64,000 nucleotides of DNA, taken from NCBI GenBank assembly GCA_012932295.1, contig JAAONU010000006.1, forward strand, positions 31,212,882 to 31,276,881. Direction: 5' to 3'. Under the pieces are notes generated by a model. That model saw only the letters and a list, made by a program, of their open reading frames with translations. It made no database searches and was not told the origin of the DNA. This document shows, one piece after another, positions 21,101 through 29,261 of this stretch. Position numbers and translations under genes: made by a program. The DNA comes from Cyclina sinensis (lineage: Eukaryota; Mollusca; Bivalvia; Venerida; Veneridae). Position 1 is the first letter of the stretch. The number at the start of each line of letters is the position of its first letter.

Positions 21101-21707
21101 ATATTTTAAAACGGATTTTAACAGCTCTAATAAATTAAATGGCCTTTAAACTAACTCTTTTTTTGTATTTGCAGACGCTTGTCCTTCTGGCATTCTTGGA
21201 ATAAGCTGTTCAAAGAAAAACCCATGCAAGCCTGGATATACATGTAGAAAGCGCGTATGCTGTCGGGATCCAGTCTGTCCTCAAGGCTGGATTGAAGGTG
21301 GCTCGTGTAACACACTCCCAGGACAAGAGAAATGTTCCGAAGGGTATGAATGCATCAACAACTTTCTGCTGTAGATCTACATATTGTCCATCCGGTTCAG
21401 TTGGTCCCATATGCTCAAAACGAAAACCGTGCAAGCCTGGATATTCATGCAGAGGCAGTAACTGTTGTCGTGAACCAGTTTGTCCACCAGGCTGGCAGGA
21501 AGGAGGAGTTTGCAACCTCACACCAGGAGAAGCCTTTTTGTAAGCGCGGCTTTCGATTGTAGCAACGACTTCTGTTGCAAAAATCCTAACCCAACAAGCT
21601 GTGCTGGTGAAACTGGCCCTCCCTGTTCGACGAGTGCGCAATGTGAGTTTGATGATGAATGTGTGGCAGGCTTCTGCTGCCGAACAAGCGTCCTGTTTAA
21701 AAAATAA
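1060..21707 (+). CDS. Gene A: modular Kunitz + C6 secreted protein (5' end not seen)
   Basis: All recognisable coding pieces between 1,060 and 21,707 lie on the plus strand, about 0.3-2 kb apart. Nearly all are bounded by AG...GT with phase 1 at both ends, so any exon can be skipped or duplicated without changing frame. Order: seven Kunitz exons or relics, one extra-Cys Kunitz, three C6, two Kunitz, two C6 (one truncated), one Kunitz, ten C6, then a terminal exon of five fused C6 modules with a stop at 21,705-21,707. No signal peptide exon was found, so the start is probably upstream. A poly(A) signal AATAAA lies at 22,579. It could be several overlapping genes instead of one. Kunitz domains typically inhibit serine proteases in the canonical way; C6 has no assigned function. 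Many exons carry single-base insertions, so the gene is either partly decayed or contains sequence errors. Confidence 0.6.
1345..2295 (-). repeat. Bivalve-type interspersed repeat, minus orientation, in intron
   Basis: Read on the minus strand, the segment begins near 2,290 with an AGCTCACCTGAGCACAACAT block, then GTGAGCCATTGTGATCGCAT and GTCCG-rich sequence. It ends near 1,350 with a GAGCGACCCAGGGCGGTCAT-type tail. The same head-and-tail layout occurs at 58.2-60.4 kb in plus orientation. The middle holds diverged repeated units ('accccagg', 'acatccaaac'-type words). The family is recognised from memory of bivalve genomes; the class (SINE-like or non-autonomous) is not settled. Confidence 0.55.
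2340..2510 (+). pseudogene. Gene A exon K2: Kunitz with in-frame stop
   Basis: A Kunitz frame runs [29 protein letters not shown], then a TAA stop at 2,447-2,449 where other copies have TAT (Tyr of the conserved Y-G-G-C). It continues in the same frame with [19 protein letters not shown]. The six cysteines and spacing are otherwise preserved, P1 is Arg, and acceptor-like and donor (GCG|GTATAC) sites remain. The lesion is a substitution, unlike the frameshifts elsewhere in the locus, so it is the best evidence for true decay. Skipping this exon would keep frame. Confidence 0.75.
2716..3455. repeat. Tandem array, unit about 60 bp
   Basis: About 12 imperfect copies of a unit containing TTCACTGACATACTTGACTT and a following ACTGCCATAGAAAAACGTCT. 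It lies in the intron between K2 and the K3 relic. No coding potential is evident. Copies at the edges are more diverged than central ones, as expected for unequal exchange. Confidence 0.85.
3644..3708 (+). pseudogene. Gene A relic K3: truncated Kunitz exon
   Basis: After TTACTTCAG the frame reads [18 protein letters not shown] and then reaches a stop at 3,706-3,708. Only the first two cysteines of the domain survive; the remainder has been replaced by unrelated AT-rich sequence. P1 would be Asp. The acceptor is still consensus, so inclusion would truncate the protein. Confidence 0.7.
3924..3982 (+). pseudogene. Gene A relic K4: truncated Kunitz exon
   Basis: After CATTTTTAG the frame reads [17 protein letters not shown] and stops at 3,980-3,982. 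As in K3, the break follows shortly after the second Cys. Both relics end at nearly the same place in the domain, which suggests one truncated ancestor duplicated, or a shared breakpoint. Confidence 0.7.
4308..4491 (+). CDS. Gene A exon K5: Kunitz with +1 frameshift
   Basis: The frame starts [16 protein letters not shown] with P1 Glu, continues [18 protein letters not shown], and shifts at a run of four G (4,429-4,432) where paralogues have three. The second frame continues [15 protein letters not shown] to a donor at 4,492. Length is 184, one base over the 183 of intact copies. Either a sequencing insertion or a disabled exon. Confidence 0.7.
4810..4992 (+). CDS. Gene A exon K6: Kunitz, intact
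   Basis: 183 bases, phase 1-1, acceptor ACTTTAG and donor GTAAGC. Translation contains [38 protein letters not shown] and [15 protein letters not shown]. All six Kunitz cysteines are at canonical spacing. P1 is Arg. A clean representative of the family. Confidence 0.87.
5365..5722. repeat. Tandem array, unit about 54 bp
   Basis: Six to seven copies of a unit containing GGTACAAGCCTGACAACTAC followed by ATATCTCRCATATTGATTGT. The unit is a multiple of three, so an open frame runs through it by chance on both strands. It lies in the intron between K6 and K7. Confidence 0.85.
6076..6259 (+). CDS. Gene A exon K7: Kunitz with +1 frameshift
   Basis: Starts [17 protein letters not shown] (P1 Ile) with NRWFYND, then shifts by one base near 6,151-6,156. 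It continues [20 protein letters not shown] and EDCERKC to donor GTAAAA. Length 184 is one above the intact 183. P1 Ile would suggest elastase- or chymotrypsin-like preference if the domain is made. Confidence 0.65.
6420..7560. other. Intron of gene A, nothing recognised
   Basis: AT-rich stretch between K7 and K8. No cysteine-patterned frame, transposon protein or obvious tandem repeat on either strand. Confidence 0.5.
7611..7793 (+). CDS. Gene A exon K8: Kunitz with two extra cysteines
   Basis: 183 bases, phase 1-1. Translation begins [16 protein letters not shown], then [24 protein letters not shown] and NDNNF. The six canonical cysteines are present, plus two more: one four residues after the second Cys (position 18 in BPTI numbering) and one replacing the second Gly of Y-G-G-C (position 37). 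P1 is Asp, atypical for an inhibitor of trypsin-like enzymes. A second copy with the same features is at 10,833-11,015, so the pattern is not a random change. Confidence 0.85.
8118..8252 (+). CDS. Gene A exon C6-1: six-cysteine module, intact
   Basis: 135 bases (45 codons), phase 1-1, acceptor TTTCCAG, donor GTATGA. Reads [24 protein letters not shown] and NAAGRCC. Cysteine spacing is C-x7-C-x7-C-x5-C-x12-CC. This is the typical long-loop C6 type with the 'GQDG.CG' and 'CRPGT.C' signatures. No named family recognised; probably a small disulfide-stabilised extracellular fold. Confidence 0.8.
8725..8854 (+). CDS. Gene A exon C6-2: second C6 subtype, +1 frameshift
   Basis: Opens [10 protein letters not shown]; after a one-base excess between 8,754 and 8,782 it continues in another frame with [22 protein letters not shown] and donor GTAAGT. 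The intact paralogue at 15,953-16,084 fixes the expected frame. Length is 130, one base above 129. The subtype has 'EFGSSG' instead of 'GQDG'. Confidence 0.65.
9818..9943 (+). CDS. Gene A exon C6-3: short-loop C6 module, intact
   Basis: 126 bases, phase 1-1. Reads [26 protein letters not shown] and [10 protein letters not shown]. Spacing is C-x7-C-x9-C-x5-C-x4-CC: the fourth loop is only four residues, as in the fused modules of the terminal exon. This subtype connects single-exon C6 modules with the compact terminal type. Confidence 0.78.
10497..10679 (+). CDS. Gene A exon K9: Kunitz, intact
   Basis: 183 bases, phase 1-1, donor GTAAGA. Contains [52 protein letters not shown]. Canonical six-cysteine spacing, P1 Arg. 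Nearly identical to K11 (12,762-12,944), in keeping with the recent tandem duplication. Confidence 0.88.
10833..11015 (+). CDS. Gene A exon K10: Kunitz with two extra cysteines
   Basis: Copy of K8: [40 protein letters not shown]. The extra cysteines are at the same two sites and P1 is again Asp. The residues between (AV in K8, GH here) have changed while both extra cysteines stayed, which hints at selection for the pair. The gap to K9 is only 153 bases, the shortest intron in the array. Confidence 0.85.
11362..11496 (+). CDS. Gene A exon C6-4: C6 module, intact
   Basis: 135 bases, phase 1-1, duplicate of C6-1. Reads [32 protein letters not shown]. Cysteine spacing 7-7-5-12-0. One change (Gly to Glu in 'CRPGT') affects an otherwise conserved glycine. 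Confidence 0.78.
11891..12067. repeat. Direct repeat of 86 bp in intron
   Basis: Two nearly identical copies in tandem, beginning at 11,895 and 11,981 (both start TAAGGAATCAAAATAATTAT). The copy boundary falls in T-rich tracts that precede the truncated exon C6-5. A recent small duplication. Confidence 0.85.
12070..12123 (+). pseudogene. Gene A relic C6-5 cut by an AAT microsatellite
   Basis: After a T-rich acceptor (TTTTTTTAG) the frame reads ECEYGSPQ, matching the start of the 'ECEFGSSG' subtype (C6-2, C6-7). From about 12,092 it dissolves into (AAT)n. The rest of the exon, and the following C6-3 equivalent, are absent from this duplicated block, so the deletion ends at the microsatellite. 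Confidence 0.6.
12762..12944 (+). CDS. Gene A exon K11: Kunitz, intact
   Basis: 183 bases, phase 1-1, donor GTAATA. Contains [38 protein letters not shown] and ERTCGVVT. Canonical cysteines, P1 Arg. Last Kunitz exon; everything downstream in gene A is C6. Confidence 0.88.
13554..13698 (+). CDS. Gene A exon C6-6: C6 module with +1 in a C run
   Basis: Reads [36 protein letters not shown] run of six C (13,688-13,693) is one longer than the paralogues require, which shifts the end of the exon to ...CW and a stop at 13,699. Two acceptors six bases apart (exon start 13,554 or 13,560) both give phase 1. Donor GTAATG follows at 13,699. Either an error in a homopolymer or a changed C-terminus. Confidence 0.65.
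13969..15572. repeat. 30-bp minisatellite in intron, in two blocks
   Basis: About 31 units at 14,054-14,990 and about 19 at 15,036-15,572. The consensus contains TATGTTACATTCATGTCCAG followed by AGACTAACTC. The unit is 30 bp, so a frame stays open for 242 codons (13,969-14,697) reading a ten-residue repeat with one Cys. A 66-bp leader (GGCTTTCTGTTGATAACTGA...) stands before both blocks (14,002 and 14,990), so the whole block was duplicated. In the second block several units lack 12 bases. No paralogue of gene A has such a segment, so I treat it as intronic. Confidence 0.85.
15953..16084 (+). CDS. Gene A exon C6-7: 'ECEFGSSG' subtype, intact
   Basis: 132 bases, phase 1-1, acceptor TTCATTCCAG. 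Reads [35 protein letters not shown]. Spacing C-x7-C-x10-C-x5-C-x11-CC. This intact copy serves as the reference for the broken C6-2. Confidence 0.8.
16437..16562 (+). CDS. Gene A exon C6-8: short-loop C6, intact
   Basis: 126 bases, phase 1-1. Reads [40 protein letters not shown]. Same short-loop subtype as C6-3 (fourth loop four residues). Follows C6-7 in the same order as C6-2/C6-3, so the pair moved as a unit. Confidence 0.8.
16809..16927 (+). CDS. Gene A exon C6-9: short-loop C6 with two +1 shifts
   Basis: Alignment with C6-8 gives DECP, then a one-base excess in a T run (16,820-16,822), then [16 protein letters not shown], then a second excess base at 16,872-16,873, then [17 protein letters not shown] and donor GTAAGA. 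Length 119 equals 117 plus two. Otherwise all six cysteines are kept. Confidence 0.62.
17095..17190 (-). mobile_element. Possible tRNA-derived SINE head in intron
   Basis: On the minus strand from 17,190: GTGGTTCAGATGTTAGAGCG resembles a tRNA A box region, and TGCTCGAATC (17,140-17,131) resembles a B box, spaced as in a pol III internal promoter. No full tRNA cloverleaf can be folded by eye. Listed as a tentative SINE fragment. Confidence 0.35.
17417..17570 (+). CDS. Gene A exon C6-10: C6 with +1 shift
   Basis: After ATATTCAG the frame runs [12 protein letters not shown], shifts at a doubled G (17,455-17,456), and continues [36 protein letters not shown] with donor GTAAGT. Length 154 is 153 plus one. 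Slightly longer N-terminal spacer than sister modules. Confidence 0.65.
18120..18254 (+). CDS. Gene A exon C6-11: C6 module, intact
   Basis: 135 bases, phase 1-1, donor GTAAGG. Reads [39 protein letters not shown]. Spacing 7-7-5-12-0. One of the best consensus copies of the module. Confidence 0.82.
18762..18897 (+). CDS. Gene A exon C6-12: C6 with +1 shift
   Basis: Reads [28 protein letters not shown]; an extra A at 18,848-18,849 shifts the frame before [14 protein letters not shown]. Compared with C6-14 (19,664) this is the only coding break. The extra A also turns the site into AGGGTAAGC, a good 5' splice site. Confidence 0.65.
19199..19336 (+). CDS. Gene A exon C6-13: C6 with +2 and +1 insertions
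   Basis: Compared with C6-11, two extra bases sit at 19,204-19,207 and one at 19,251-19,252. The total is 138, so the exon is again a multiple of three, but the part between is out of frame. After the second shift it reads [20 protein letters not shown] followed by CCIDIPPK and donor GTAAAT. Confidence 0.62.
19664..19798 (+). CDS. Gene A exon C6-14: C6 module, intact
   Basis: 135 bases, phase 1-1, acceptor TTCCTTACAG. Reads [39 protein letters not shown]. Spacing 7-7-5-12-0. Confidence 0.82.
20345..20479 (+). CDS. Gene A exon C6-15: C6 module, intact
   Basis: 135 bases, phase 1-1, acceptor TTTTCAG, donor GTACGT. Reads [39 protein letters not shown]. Last single-module exon before the terminal exon. 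Confidence 0.82.
20638..21083. repeat. 224-bp tandem duplication in last intron of gene A
   Basis: Copies at 20,638-20,861 and 20,862-21,083 differ at only a few positions (for example TACTGTTTC and TACTGCTTC). The corresponding intron of gene D, inverted at 62.6-62.9 kb, has a single copy, so the tandem duplication happened after genes A and D separated, or one copy was lost from D. Confidence 0.85.
21175..21707 (+). CDS. Gene A terminal exon: five fused C6 modules, frameshifted
   Basis: Acceptor TTTGCAG, phase 1, stop at 21,705-21,707. Compared with the intact gene D exon (62,397-61,868) this copy has three extra bases: a T at 21,363-21,365, an A near 21,526-21,531 and a T at 21,551-21,553. 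The frame is therefore disturbed in the middle and restored at the end. Modules alternate: CPSG type (spacing 8-5-5-4-0), CP.GW type (9-8-5-4-0), CPSG, CP.GW, and a last CAGETGPPC module (7-5-5-4-0). About 177 residues. Confidence 0.75.
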
Positions 21708-22199
21708 TTTTGTCGTCAAGAAGAAACTAAAACAATGAGCACTAGGTTTTTCAATTTCAAATACTGTCTAGTCTACTCGTAGGTTATGTTATTTCTTGAT
21801 GTTGTACTTATTTCGTATTCGTGTATATATCACGTGGTTCGAACATAAGTTCTTGCACTATCTCTGACGAAAATATAATTATGTGACATTTTATCAAAGT
21901 AACTTCTTTTTATACAGAATGCCTTTAGAACAAAGTTTAAAACGTTTGATTATCTCTCTTTTTTATTGTTGTGGCATTTACCTTTGATGTTGCCTGGGAT
22001 TTAAATCTTGAAACATCGCTACAGTGTGTAAACTATCCTGTATGGCGTGACCACTAGTGTGTAGAGTGCGAAGCTAGTCGGAAAAGTCTGGTTACTAATG
22101 TGTAAAGTGTGGTAAAGTTTTGAAACATAGAGGGATTAGGTTAAGGAAGATTTTTGCAAAATTTTATTCCTTTTCAATGCTAAGATAGGAGACAGCAAT

Positions 22200-23340
22200 G
22201 TGTTAGTTCTTAACAACATAGGAGCACGGGTCAAGGATCGTATCTATTCAGCGGAGTTTTGCTTTATTTCCCTTGCAGAAGAAAAGAAATGAAATGCCCA
22301 ATCCTATTTAATCGAAAGGCGCGTTTTATGACCGGAAACATACTTGTAAACAGAGTGCGGCGGAAAATTTAATTATCGTATTTTTGAAGTTCGTTTTCTT
22401 TTTTAAAACATCCATGGAGATTCCAACAAGTTTGCAAAAATGGTAATAACTTCTCAATATTGGCAATTTTGTACACATCAATAATGCTGAATTAAGAATT
22501 TGGGAAATGTATATAAACTGCTTTATATCAACGTGTCACATGTAGATATATACTATTTTCATTTCATTCTACTTGTGAAATAAATATACATGGACTATAA
22601 ATAAATAAATTAAGATATTTAATCAGGTCCAAGTTTTACATATTTTTTCTCACTGTCTATCAAAGTTGTAACAGTATAGAGAAGCAGAAAACTTTTAGGC
22701 TAACTAGGCATAAATGATAAATGATACAGAGCTCTGCTGTGTAAAGTACAAGACGTTCACCTCTAGGCAACAGCTATTGTCATGAAATAGAAAAATTCCA
22801 ATGCAATGCACAATATTACACAGCTATACACAGCCGTATTATCTATCTGTTTTTCTTCATATGTAAGGTTGCATTTGTAAAGATATTAATACATAGTCCT
22901 GACACCTGCCTGTCAACAAAAAGAATTTTCTTACAATTCCTAAATTTTGTTTGCGAAGTCAATTCATACAAACAATATAGTATGGCAAGATTTTGTTAAA
23001 ATACATTTGGTTTTAAAACAAATGTGAGGCAATGAAAACAGAAACCTGGGTTTAAAACACATAGATATAACGACCGTTTTTTATTTCTTCTTACAAGTAG
23101 ACAAAATTAATTACAGAAGAACGTTTAAAGTGTAGAGGGTTTTAAGTCCTTTGCATAATGGTATTGACAGCTTTTATAAGTTTCAACTTAAAACAACAAA
23201 ATTTTAAATGTGTATACACATATCCCAATATCTGAATCAGATAATCAATGCTCTGCTCTTAGTTGACAAGTAAAGGGAGAATTTAACCCACAAAGAGAAT
23301 GGCACTGTTCATCACTCAGACCTGGGAAAATAATAAACAC
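22200..23340. other. Downstream flank of gene A, nothing recognised
   Basis: AT-rich sequence with no protein-like frame on either strand. The first part is probably the gene A 3' UTR; the last part may be the 5' flank of the transposon relic that follows. Confidence 0.4.
22579..22584 (+). terminator. Candidate poly(A) signal of gene A
   Basis: AATAAA about 870 bases after the stop of gene A, in AT-rich sequence; a second hexamer lies about 20 bases further on. Earlier weak variants exist, so the true 3' end is uncertain. Confidence 0.35.
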
Positions 23341-23348
23341 TAAGGGCA

Positions 23349-25055
23349 TTGCAACATGTTTTTGCGAAGGTATATCTGAAGACAGCAAGAAGTAAGCACT
23401 GCTGGTCCAGATCTACAAAGCTGTTCTCTGGTTTGTCCTGGAAAAATCAAGTTAAACACCAAGAGTTCTCTCTGCTACAGGGTCTGAAAGTAATGATAGA
23501 AATGAATAATGATATGGTGACTATTATCAATTATATTAAAAGAGAAATGAACATACCTGAAAACATGTTTCCCTTGATTTAAACCCATTTGAAAAGCGCT
23601 CAGGAAAAGTGCAAACAAAAAAGATGAGATCCTCAGATAATTCGTTAATGTCTTACCATTAACTGTAGATCACCCCGAGCTCTCCAAGATTTGTCAAGAA
23701 GTGGCTTCCTTACTTTTCCTTCTAAAAAAAACAAATACAGAAGTATAACAATAAAATTGATCAAGAAGCAGTATTTCTAAAGGAAATTTGAAATGGATGT
23801 TATCTGAAGCACAGTTTATAAACTTGCCTATTGAAGGATATGAAGGTGGATTACTGACTGTCGAAACCATCCAAGAAGATTTTCAATTAAAAAAGAAGGG
23901 TGATGAGTATAAAATAGTTGGCTTTGTGGACTGCTGTAAAGAAACAGTATATATGGAAAAACTTATGGGACATATTGACCTTAAAATGGCCACACATGTG
24001 CTACAACTTCTTTTTATTGGGCACAACGGTTTTCGTTTTCCAGAAGGACTTTTTGCATCTTCACACACTGGTCCATCAGAGCTATACTTAATTTTCTGGA
24101 ATGCAGTAAAATGCTAGTGTTATTTGGTTTCATTGCCACATATGTCAGTGTTGACGGTGCTCAAAATAACAGACTTTTTATCAAAATGCTTCTACCTACT
24201 AAGGTACAAACTTCTATCAAAATGACAACCATGAGAACCAAGAAAAGTTCTAAGTCAAAATTGCCAGACATAGTGATAATAATAATGGACTTTTCTCATT
24301 TAAATAAAAAACTGAGAGTGGACTTAAAAGAAAGCTTAGATACAAAGGCAAATATGTTCTCTGAGAGCATTGGTATAATTCTTACTACTAGGATTGCAGA
24401 ACAAATCCACTAAAATATATCAAAAACTTACAAATGATCATTTTTACTTAAATTCCCAACTTTAGATGAGAAACCACTTAGCAGATGATGTATTAAATTC
24501 ACAAATGTTACATTTAATGATAAAATATCAGGAAAGTCTTCCTAAACAAGAAAAAGAATTCTCGTCAAGCTCAATTGAGCTTCTTCGGCAGACATCAATA
24601 CTGATAAAAACACTTCACAGATCAAATACCTATTCATACATATTTGAAGATTCTAGCTTGCTGAAAATCGGAAAGTGCTAAGTTGGTTTAGAAGTTGGAA
24701 GATAGAAAAAGGTCTAACTGATACAAATCTGTCACAGCAAACAAGAAAAGATATCGTAACTCCTTATATTGTTTTTTATGAACTTTGCAAGGATGAATTT
24801 TCTATGTCTACTGGTTCAATAATTGCCTGTCGTGTAAACATTGGTCCAATAGAAAATATTTTCTCCCAGCAAAAGGGTTTACATAATGGAGCCAATACTA
24901 ATCCAAACTTCCTTACGTATACACGTTCTCAGAACAGTGTTATTCTTGGGCAAACCAGCATATCCAGGAAGTGTTATGAAGGTGACACTAATGCACAAGC
25001 TTACAGTGACCAACAACAACCACTTAAGTCTATGCTGAATATCATAGGACGGTGA
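23349..25055 (+). mobile_element. P-element/THAP-like DNA transposase relic
   Basis: Consecutive plus-strand frames, broken by stops and shifts, read like one transposase. A middle part contains GYEGGLLTVETIQEDF and ATHVLQLLFIGHNGFRFP, then SELYLIFWNAVKC and a YVSVDGAQNNRLFIKML stretch. The last part (24,675-25,055) contains SWFRSWKIEKG and PIENIFSQQKGLHNGANTNP, which resembles the C-terminal acidic-residue region of P-type transposases (E-N-F-F...R...G.N.NPT). No THAP zinc finger or terminal repeats identified. Clearly inactive: several in-frame stops. Assignment to the P superfamily is by eye. Confidence 0.5.
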
Positions 25056-25249
25056 AGTGTGAAGAAAATTGATATTACATGTAAGTATATTAATGAATTA
25101 AATCAAAGGCATATATAATATTTTCCTACATTACAATTTTACTCTTTCTGCACCTTTTTGGCTTAACTCTTAACAGTAACCCTTATGAAGAAGCATCTCC
25201 AAAGACCAGATGTGGATGTTGAGATTGTCTTCTTAATAAAGTACCTGTT

Positions 25250-26520
25250 TTTTTAAGATTAAAAGCTACAAACTAAAATATGTTAGCTTAAAAATATGTT
25301 TCTCTAATGTTAAGACAGGTACATTTTAAAAAAAACATAATTTTACGATCTATACACCTTGTAAACAGAAGAAAAAAGGCTTGTACGTAGTAGGAGTCTA
25401 ACCCATGACCCTCAAATAAGTGAAATATAAAATGGCAAGCTAACCCACTGAACCTTTTGATTTTGATGCATTTAGGTACCCAATAAGTAATAGTGTAAAA
25501 TTTTCATAGATAGATAGATAGATAGATAGACTCTTTTTATAAATATTTTTTGCATAGGCAGACGATTACGAGTCAGTTGCTATGCTGTGAAAGCTTCAGG
25601 GTAAGCAGCTTTTTACTTCAGGTGATAATTATATGAAATTAGTAATAATTTCAATGTGATATATTTGACTGTCACTAACAACTTGACAAAGCTACATGAC
25701 AATCACATTTTTTACTGAATTTTGACCCATGGATGAGATACGATGAACAATTTTGTAGACATGTGGAATAGAATACCTCTTTTAATATACTTTACAAGAA
25801 GATTTTTAAACTTTTTCTATATACAGTACATCAATACTATTAAAAGAATAGGTTCACCGATTTGTCGGAGAAACAGCGCGACCTCAAGCTATTCTGTTCT
25901 ATGTCGACGAAGCACTCATATATGAGCATCTAAAGTTATATTTCATTTTTTGAAATAAGCACTGATGCGAAAAGAGAGAAAATAGCCAAAAAAGTACCGG
26001 AAAACACCTAAGGCTAAAAATAGAAATGCTACAAATAGATCTTGCTAAATTTACTATAAATAGATTTTGCTATTTTTAATCGAACGACTACAGGCTTGCA
26101 CTCTGGTATGTAACGAAGCCTATATTAATACTTTTGAAGTTTTTCATGAATTCAAATCAGACCCTGCGACGCTAACCGCCCGTCATGTATGAAAACCAGT
26201 ATAATTCAGTGGGAGAACAATGGGAACGGATCTTTGATGATGGCTCCATCCAAAATCATTTGATGGATGGACGATTCAATGGATCACTCCGTGAACGTTT
26301 TGTCGCCTCTCCTCGCGTCACTCAAATTAAACTCCTGGGATATATGCTTAAAAAGCAGCTATTTTCTTTAAAAATGTTGAAATGTATCCTTCAGGGCAGT
26401 TGGGGGAAAAGCCTAATTACAGAACATATTCTCAACTGTATATTACACTCAAATTAACTTCAAGAAGGTAGTTTACATGCTATTGGATTGTAGAAATGCA
26501 TCAACTGCACATGAATAACT
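25250..26520. repeat. Intergenic; GATA microsatellite at 25,507-25,530
   Basis: Contains about six units of (ATAG)n at 25,507-25,530. An inverted pair, GTACCTGTTTTTTT near 25,239-25,256 and AAGACAGGTAC near 25,313, is a possible terminal repeat of a small element. A 90-codon frame at 26,185-26,457 has no recognisable similarity. Otherwise nothing. Confidence 0.4.
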
Positions 26521-26524
26521 TGAT

Positions 26525-26990
26525 CTTTATTATCCCCCGCCGCATATCGGTAGGGAGATATAGGAATGGTCTTAGTGTGTCTGTCTGTCCGTGTGTGTGC
26601 ATCTGGATTCCGTGTCCACTCCTCCAAATCCCTGGAAGGAATTTCATGAAACTTTGGTCAAATGTTCATCCCATCAAGACGATGTGCAAAACTTATGTTT
26701 CAACCTGCTGGTTCAAAGTCAAGGTCACAAGTGGAGGTCAAAGTTTGAGCGATATTGAGCTGCAAGTCATACAAGTGATGGTACTCATGTCAAATCACTG
26801 TAAAATTAATATTAGTTTCATTTCACCTGATATTTTTAAAATGTACCTAATCATGATTTAGGACAGGAGAACCTATATTTCAACCGTGCCGGCTCAAGGT
26901 AACGGCCACCAGTGCTGTTCAAAGGTTTAGGCCATGCATTTCGTGTCTGCTCCATAACTTTTAAACACATGAAAGCAATTTCATGAAACT
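26525..26990 (+). repeat. Interspersed repeat of bivalve type
   Basis: Starts CCCCCGCCGCATATCGGTAG, continues with GTGTGTCTGTCTGTCCGTGT, then 'ATTTCATGAAACTTTGGTCA' and 'AAGGTCACAAGTGGAGGTCA' blocks. These words are common to several molluscan repeats I recognise. Non-coding. Confidence 0.5.
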
Positions 26991-27479
26991 TATGTCGGGC
27001 CAATTTAGCGAATTCACTCTCCCATACACAGACCTTTTCCTGTCATGGATTGTACTACCACTTTAATTAATGTGGGGCTCAGTGTGGAACATTTTTCATA
27101 CATACATAAACAAATTTTTTACTTCACATTTTTTCCTTTTCACCATCAATAACCTTTTCAACATTTGTTAATGAATCGAAGCATATTGCTGTAATTCAGA
27201 ATGCCTTGTGAAATATGTCTTTAAAGAGGGTGGCACAAAATTTTTGAAAAGTCAGCAGGGTGGCACAACGATTAGTCTGCGAATCACAAAAATATTAAAT
27301 ACATTATCTACATGTTTTATACATTTGTGGTACTTTACTACAGTTATAAACATGGTCAAGTTGAAATATAATACAACTGGACTTTTAGGAAACTTTTCCG
27401 TGTAAAGGCATTTGAACATGTTGCGGCGGTTCACTATTCTGATTTAGACGCCTTTTTGAACATTTCGGTATTGAAAACA

Positions 27480-28690
27480 CTATAAAAGGTAGTAGATTAG
27501 TCAGGTCACAGATAAATAAGACCATGTCCTTCTCTCGCTAAAGGCATGCCTTTCTAATGCAAATCGGTAGATTCTTTAAGCTTGCGCTTGCACGGGTCCC
27601 CATCTTGTGTATAATAAATAAATGGAAGCCAAGAATGACAGTCAAGTCCATTTTCTCGATCAGATCTTTCCGTAATCTGCCATATACGTGCGTTGATGTT
27701 CCCGTTTTATGTATACACTGTTTTTTAATAAATCTCTTTGAATGCTTGTTATTCTGTTCAGTTCTGTTCTGCTAAAGCTCGCCTTTTTTAATCACGTTAA
27801 CCTAAGAAAAAGAAAAAAATGGAATTATGCCGTTTCTGTATCGGGGAAATATTTAACCGCCAGTATTCTATTATAAGTCTGTCGTGGCCGATCCTTTCAA
27901 TGATTGTAGGAGTGTGTTGTTGATTCAGAACAACCTCTAGATATAGTTTATGATCAAATAAATATGCTTTTCTATTTTTATTTTATATCGACTGGGGAAC
28001 AACATTTACAGCTTGGTTTTATCACACGTCAATTGATGCAGCCTGTGTTCACCCCCACCCCAATGTTAATACTATAGTACCTCAAATAGCTTTGACATTG
28101 TTTATTTAAAGAGGTCTATATTTATGCCCCCATCCATCTAAAGAATGGTGACAAGGCATAAAGTTGTGCACCTGTCCATGATTCTGTACGTCAGTCCACA
28201 TTTCGTTCACGCGCCTTTGAACGAAAACGCTTGCACAGATTTCATTCATATTTTGCTATATATGTGTCTTATGATACTACAGGTTCCGTACGAAATTTGA
28301 CATGAGTTATGGGTTCGACTTAGTATATTTAAGTTGAAAAAATAAAGTTTCCGCACATTTGCAGGTCAATACTTGAAGGGATATCATTACTCTTTAGCAT
28401 ACATATGTATCTTACTAATATACAATACCTTTTCGAAAGTCGGCAAGACAATTTGTAAGACTTAAGGCCCTTTTTCAGCTTAATCTTTTATTAAAACCAA
28501 TTTTCTCCGTATTTTATAACTGTTTTGTAGTAATCTATTCATTACATACCTACAAAAGTAACACTTCTTTTGACATCCCAAATGCCTTTTCTTACATTTT
28601 AACCATCTACTTTTGATCTTCTGTCAACATTTGAGCATGACAGGGGCATCGGTGTCTCATGGAAAGATTTCTCTTTACATATCTACATTT
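27480..28690 (-). repeat. Inverted partial copy of the gene C 3' region (51.87-52.8 kb)
   Basis: Read on the minus strand this segment matches 51,870-52,800 in order: near 28,640 a 'TGCTCAAATGTTGACAGAAG' stretch, near 28,020 'AAACCAAGCTGTAAATG'-type sequence, and near 27,630-27,750 the WAP-exon 3' end and 3' UTR of gene C (ATCAGATCTTTCCGTAATCT on the plus strand here). The WAP coding part itself is lost. Continuous with the pseudogene copies at 29.2-30.1 kb, so one large inverted duplication with internal deletions. Confidence 0.7.
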
Positions 28691-29261
28691 TCGTTAATTT
28701 CAGAATGTACATTATGTACTATATCGGTTGATAATAAGAAAGAAAAAAATATAATTATACAATGATTATATAACTTGTCATGAATGCATACGTACAATAA
28801 CACATTGTATATTGTATCATAAACATAAAACATACTAGTGGATTAATATCTTGCTTTGAAGATTATCGTCACTAAGTTTCAAAAATTTACAAGTTTGTAT
28901 AACATTTGTTAACCAGTTCAAACTCCTGTAGCGCTTTTACTAAGAAAGTATATCATATGTGGTTTCGGGACGGCCAAAACTCTGTATATGGAAAAATTTA
29001 AATAAATAAAACTTTTAGGTTGAAAGTGTGCCTATATTGCTTAATATTAGCAGTAAAATCTACATTTTGGATATAAACTCTTATTTAGACTAAGTAAATA
29101 ATTGGCAAAAGATGCGTACAAAAGCATTGGCCTTTCTCTGTAATTAAGCCTTAAACACAAAATACATAGAGAAAACCCGTCAAATGTAATGCCTTTGTTC
29201 TAAATGCAAGTTTATAATTAACATAAAATGTTTTTATACTGACAAAGGTTTTAAATCAATG

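Noticed and set aside
21210..21719. 169-codon minus-strand frame, and the related plus-strand frames at 61,835-62,291
   Set aside because: Antisense shadows of the terminal C6 exons of genes A and D.
26185..26457. 90-codon frame MYENQYNSVGEQWERIF...
   Set aside because: No recognisable domain or exon signals; may be part of an unknown repeat, but nothing supports a gene.
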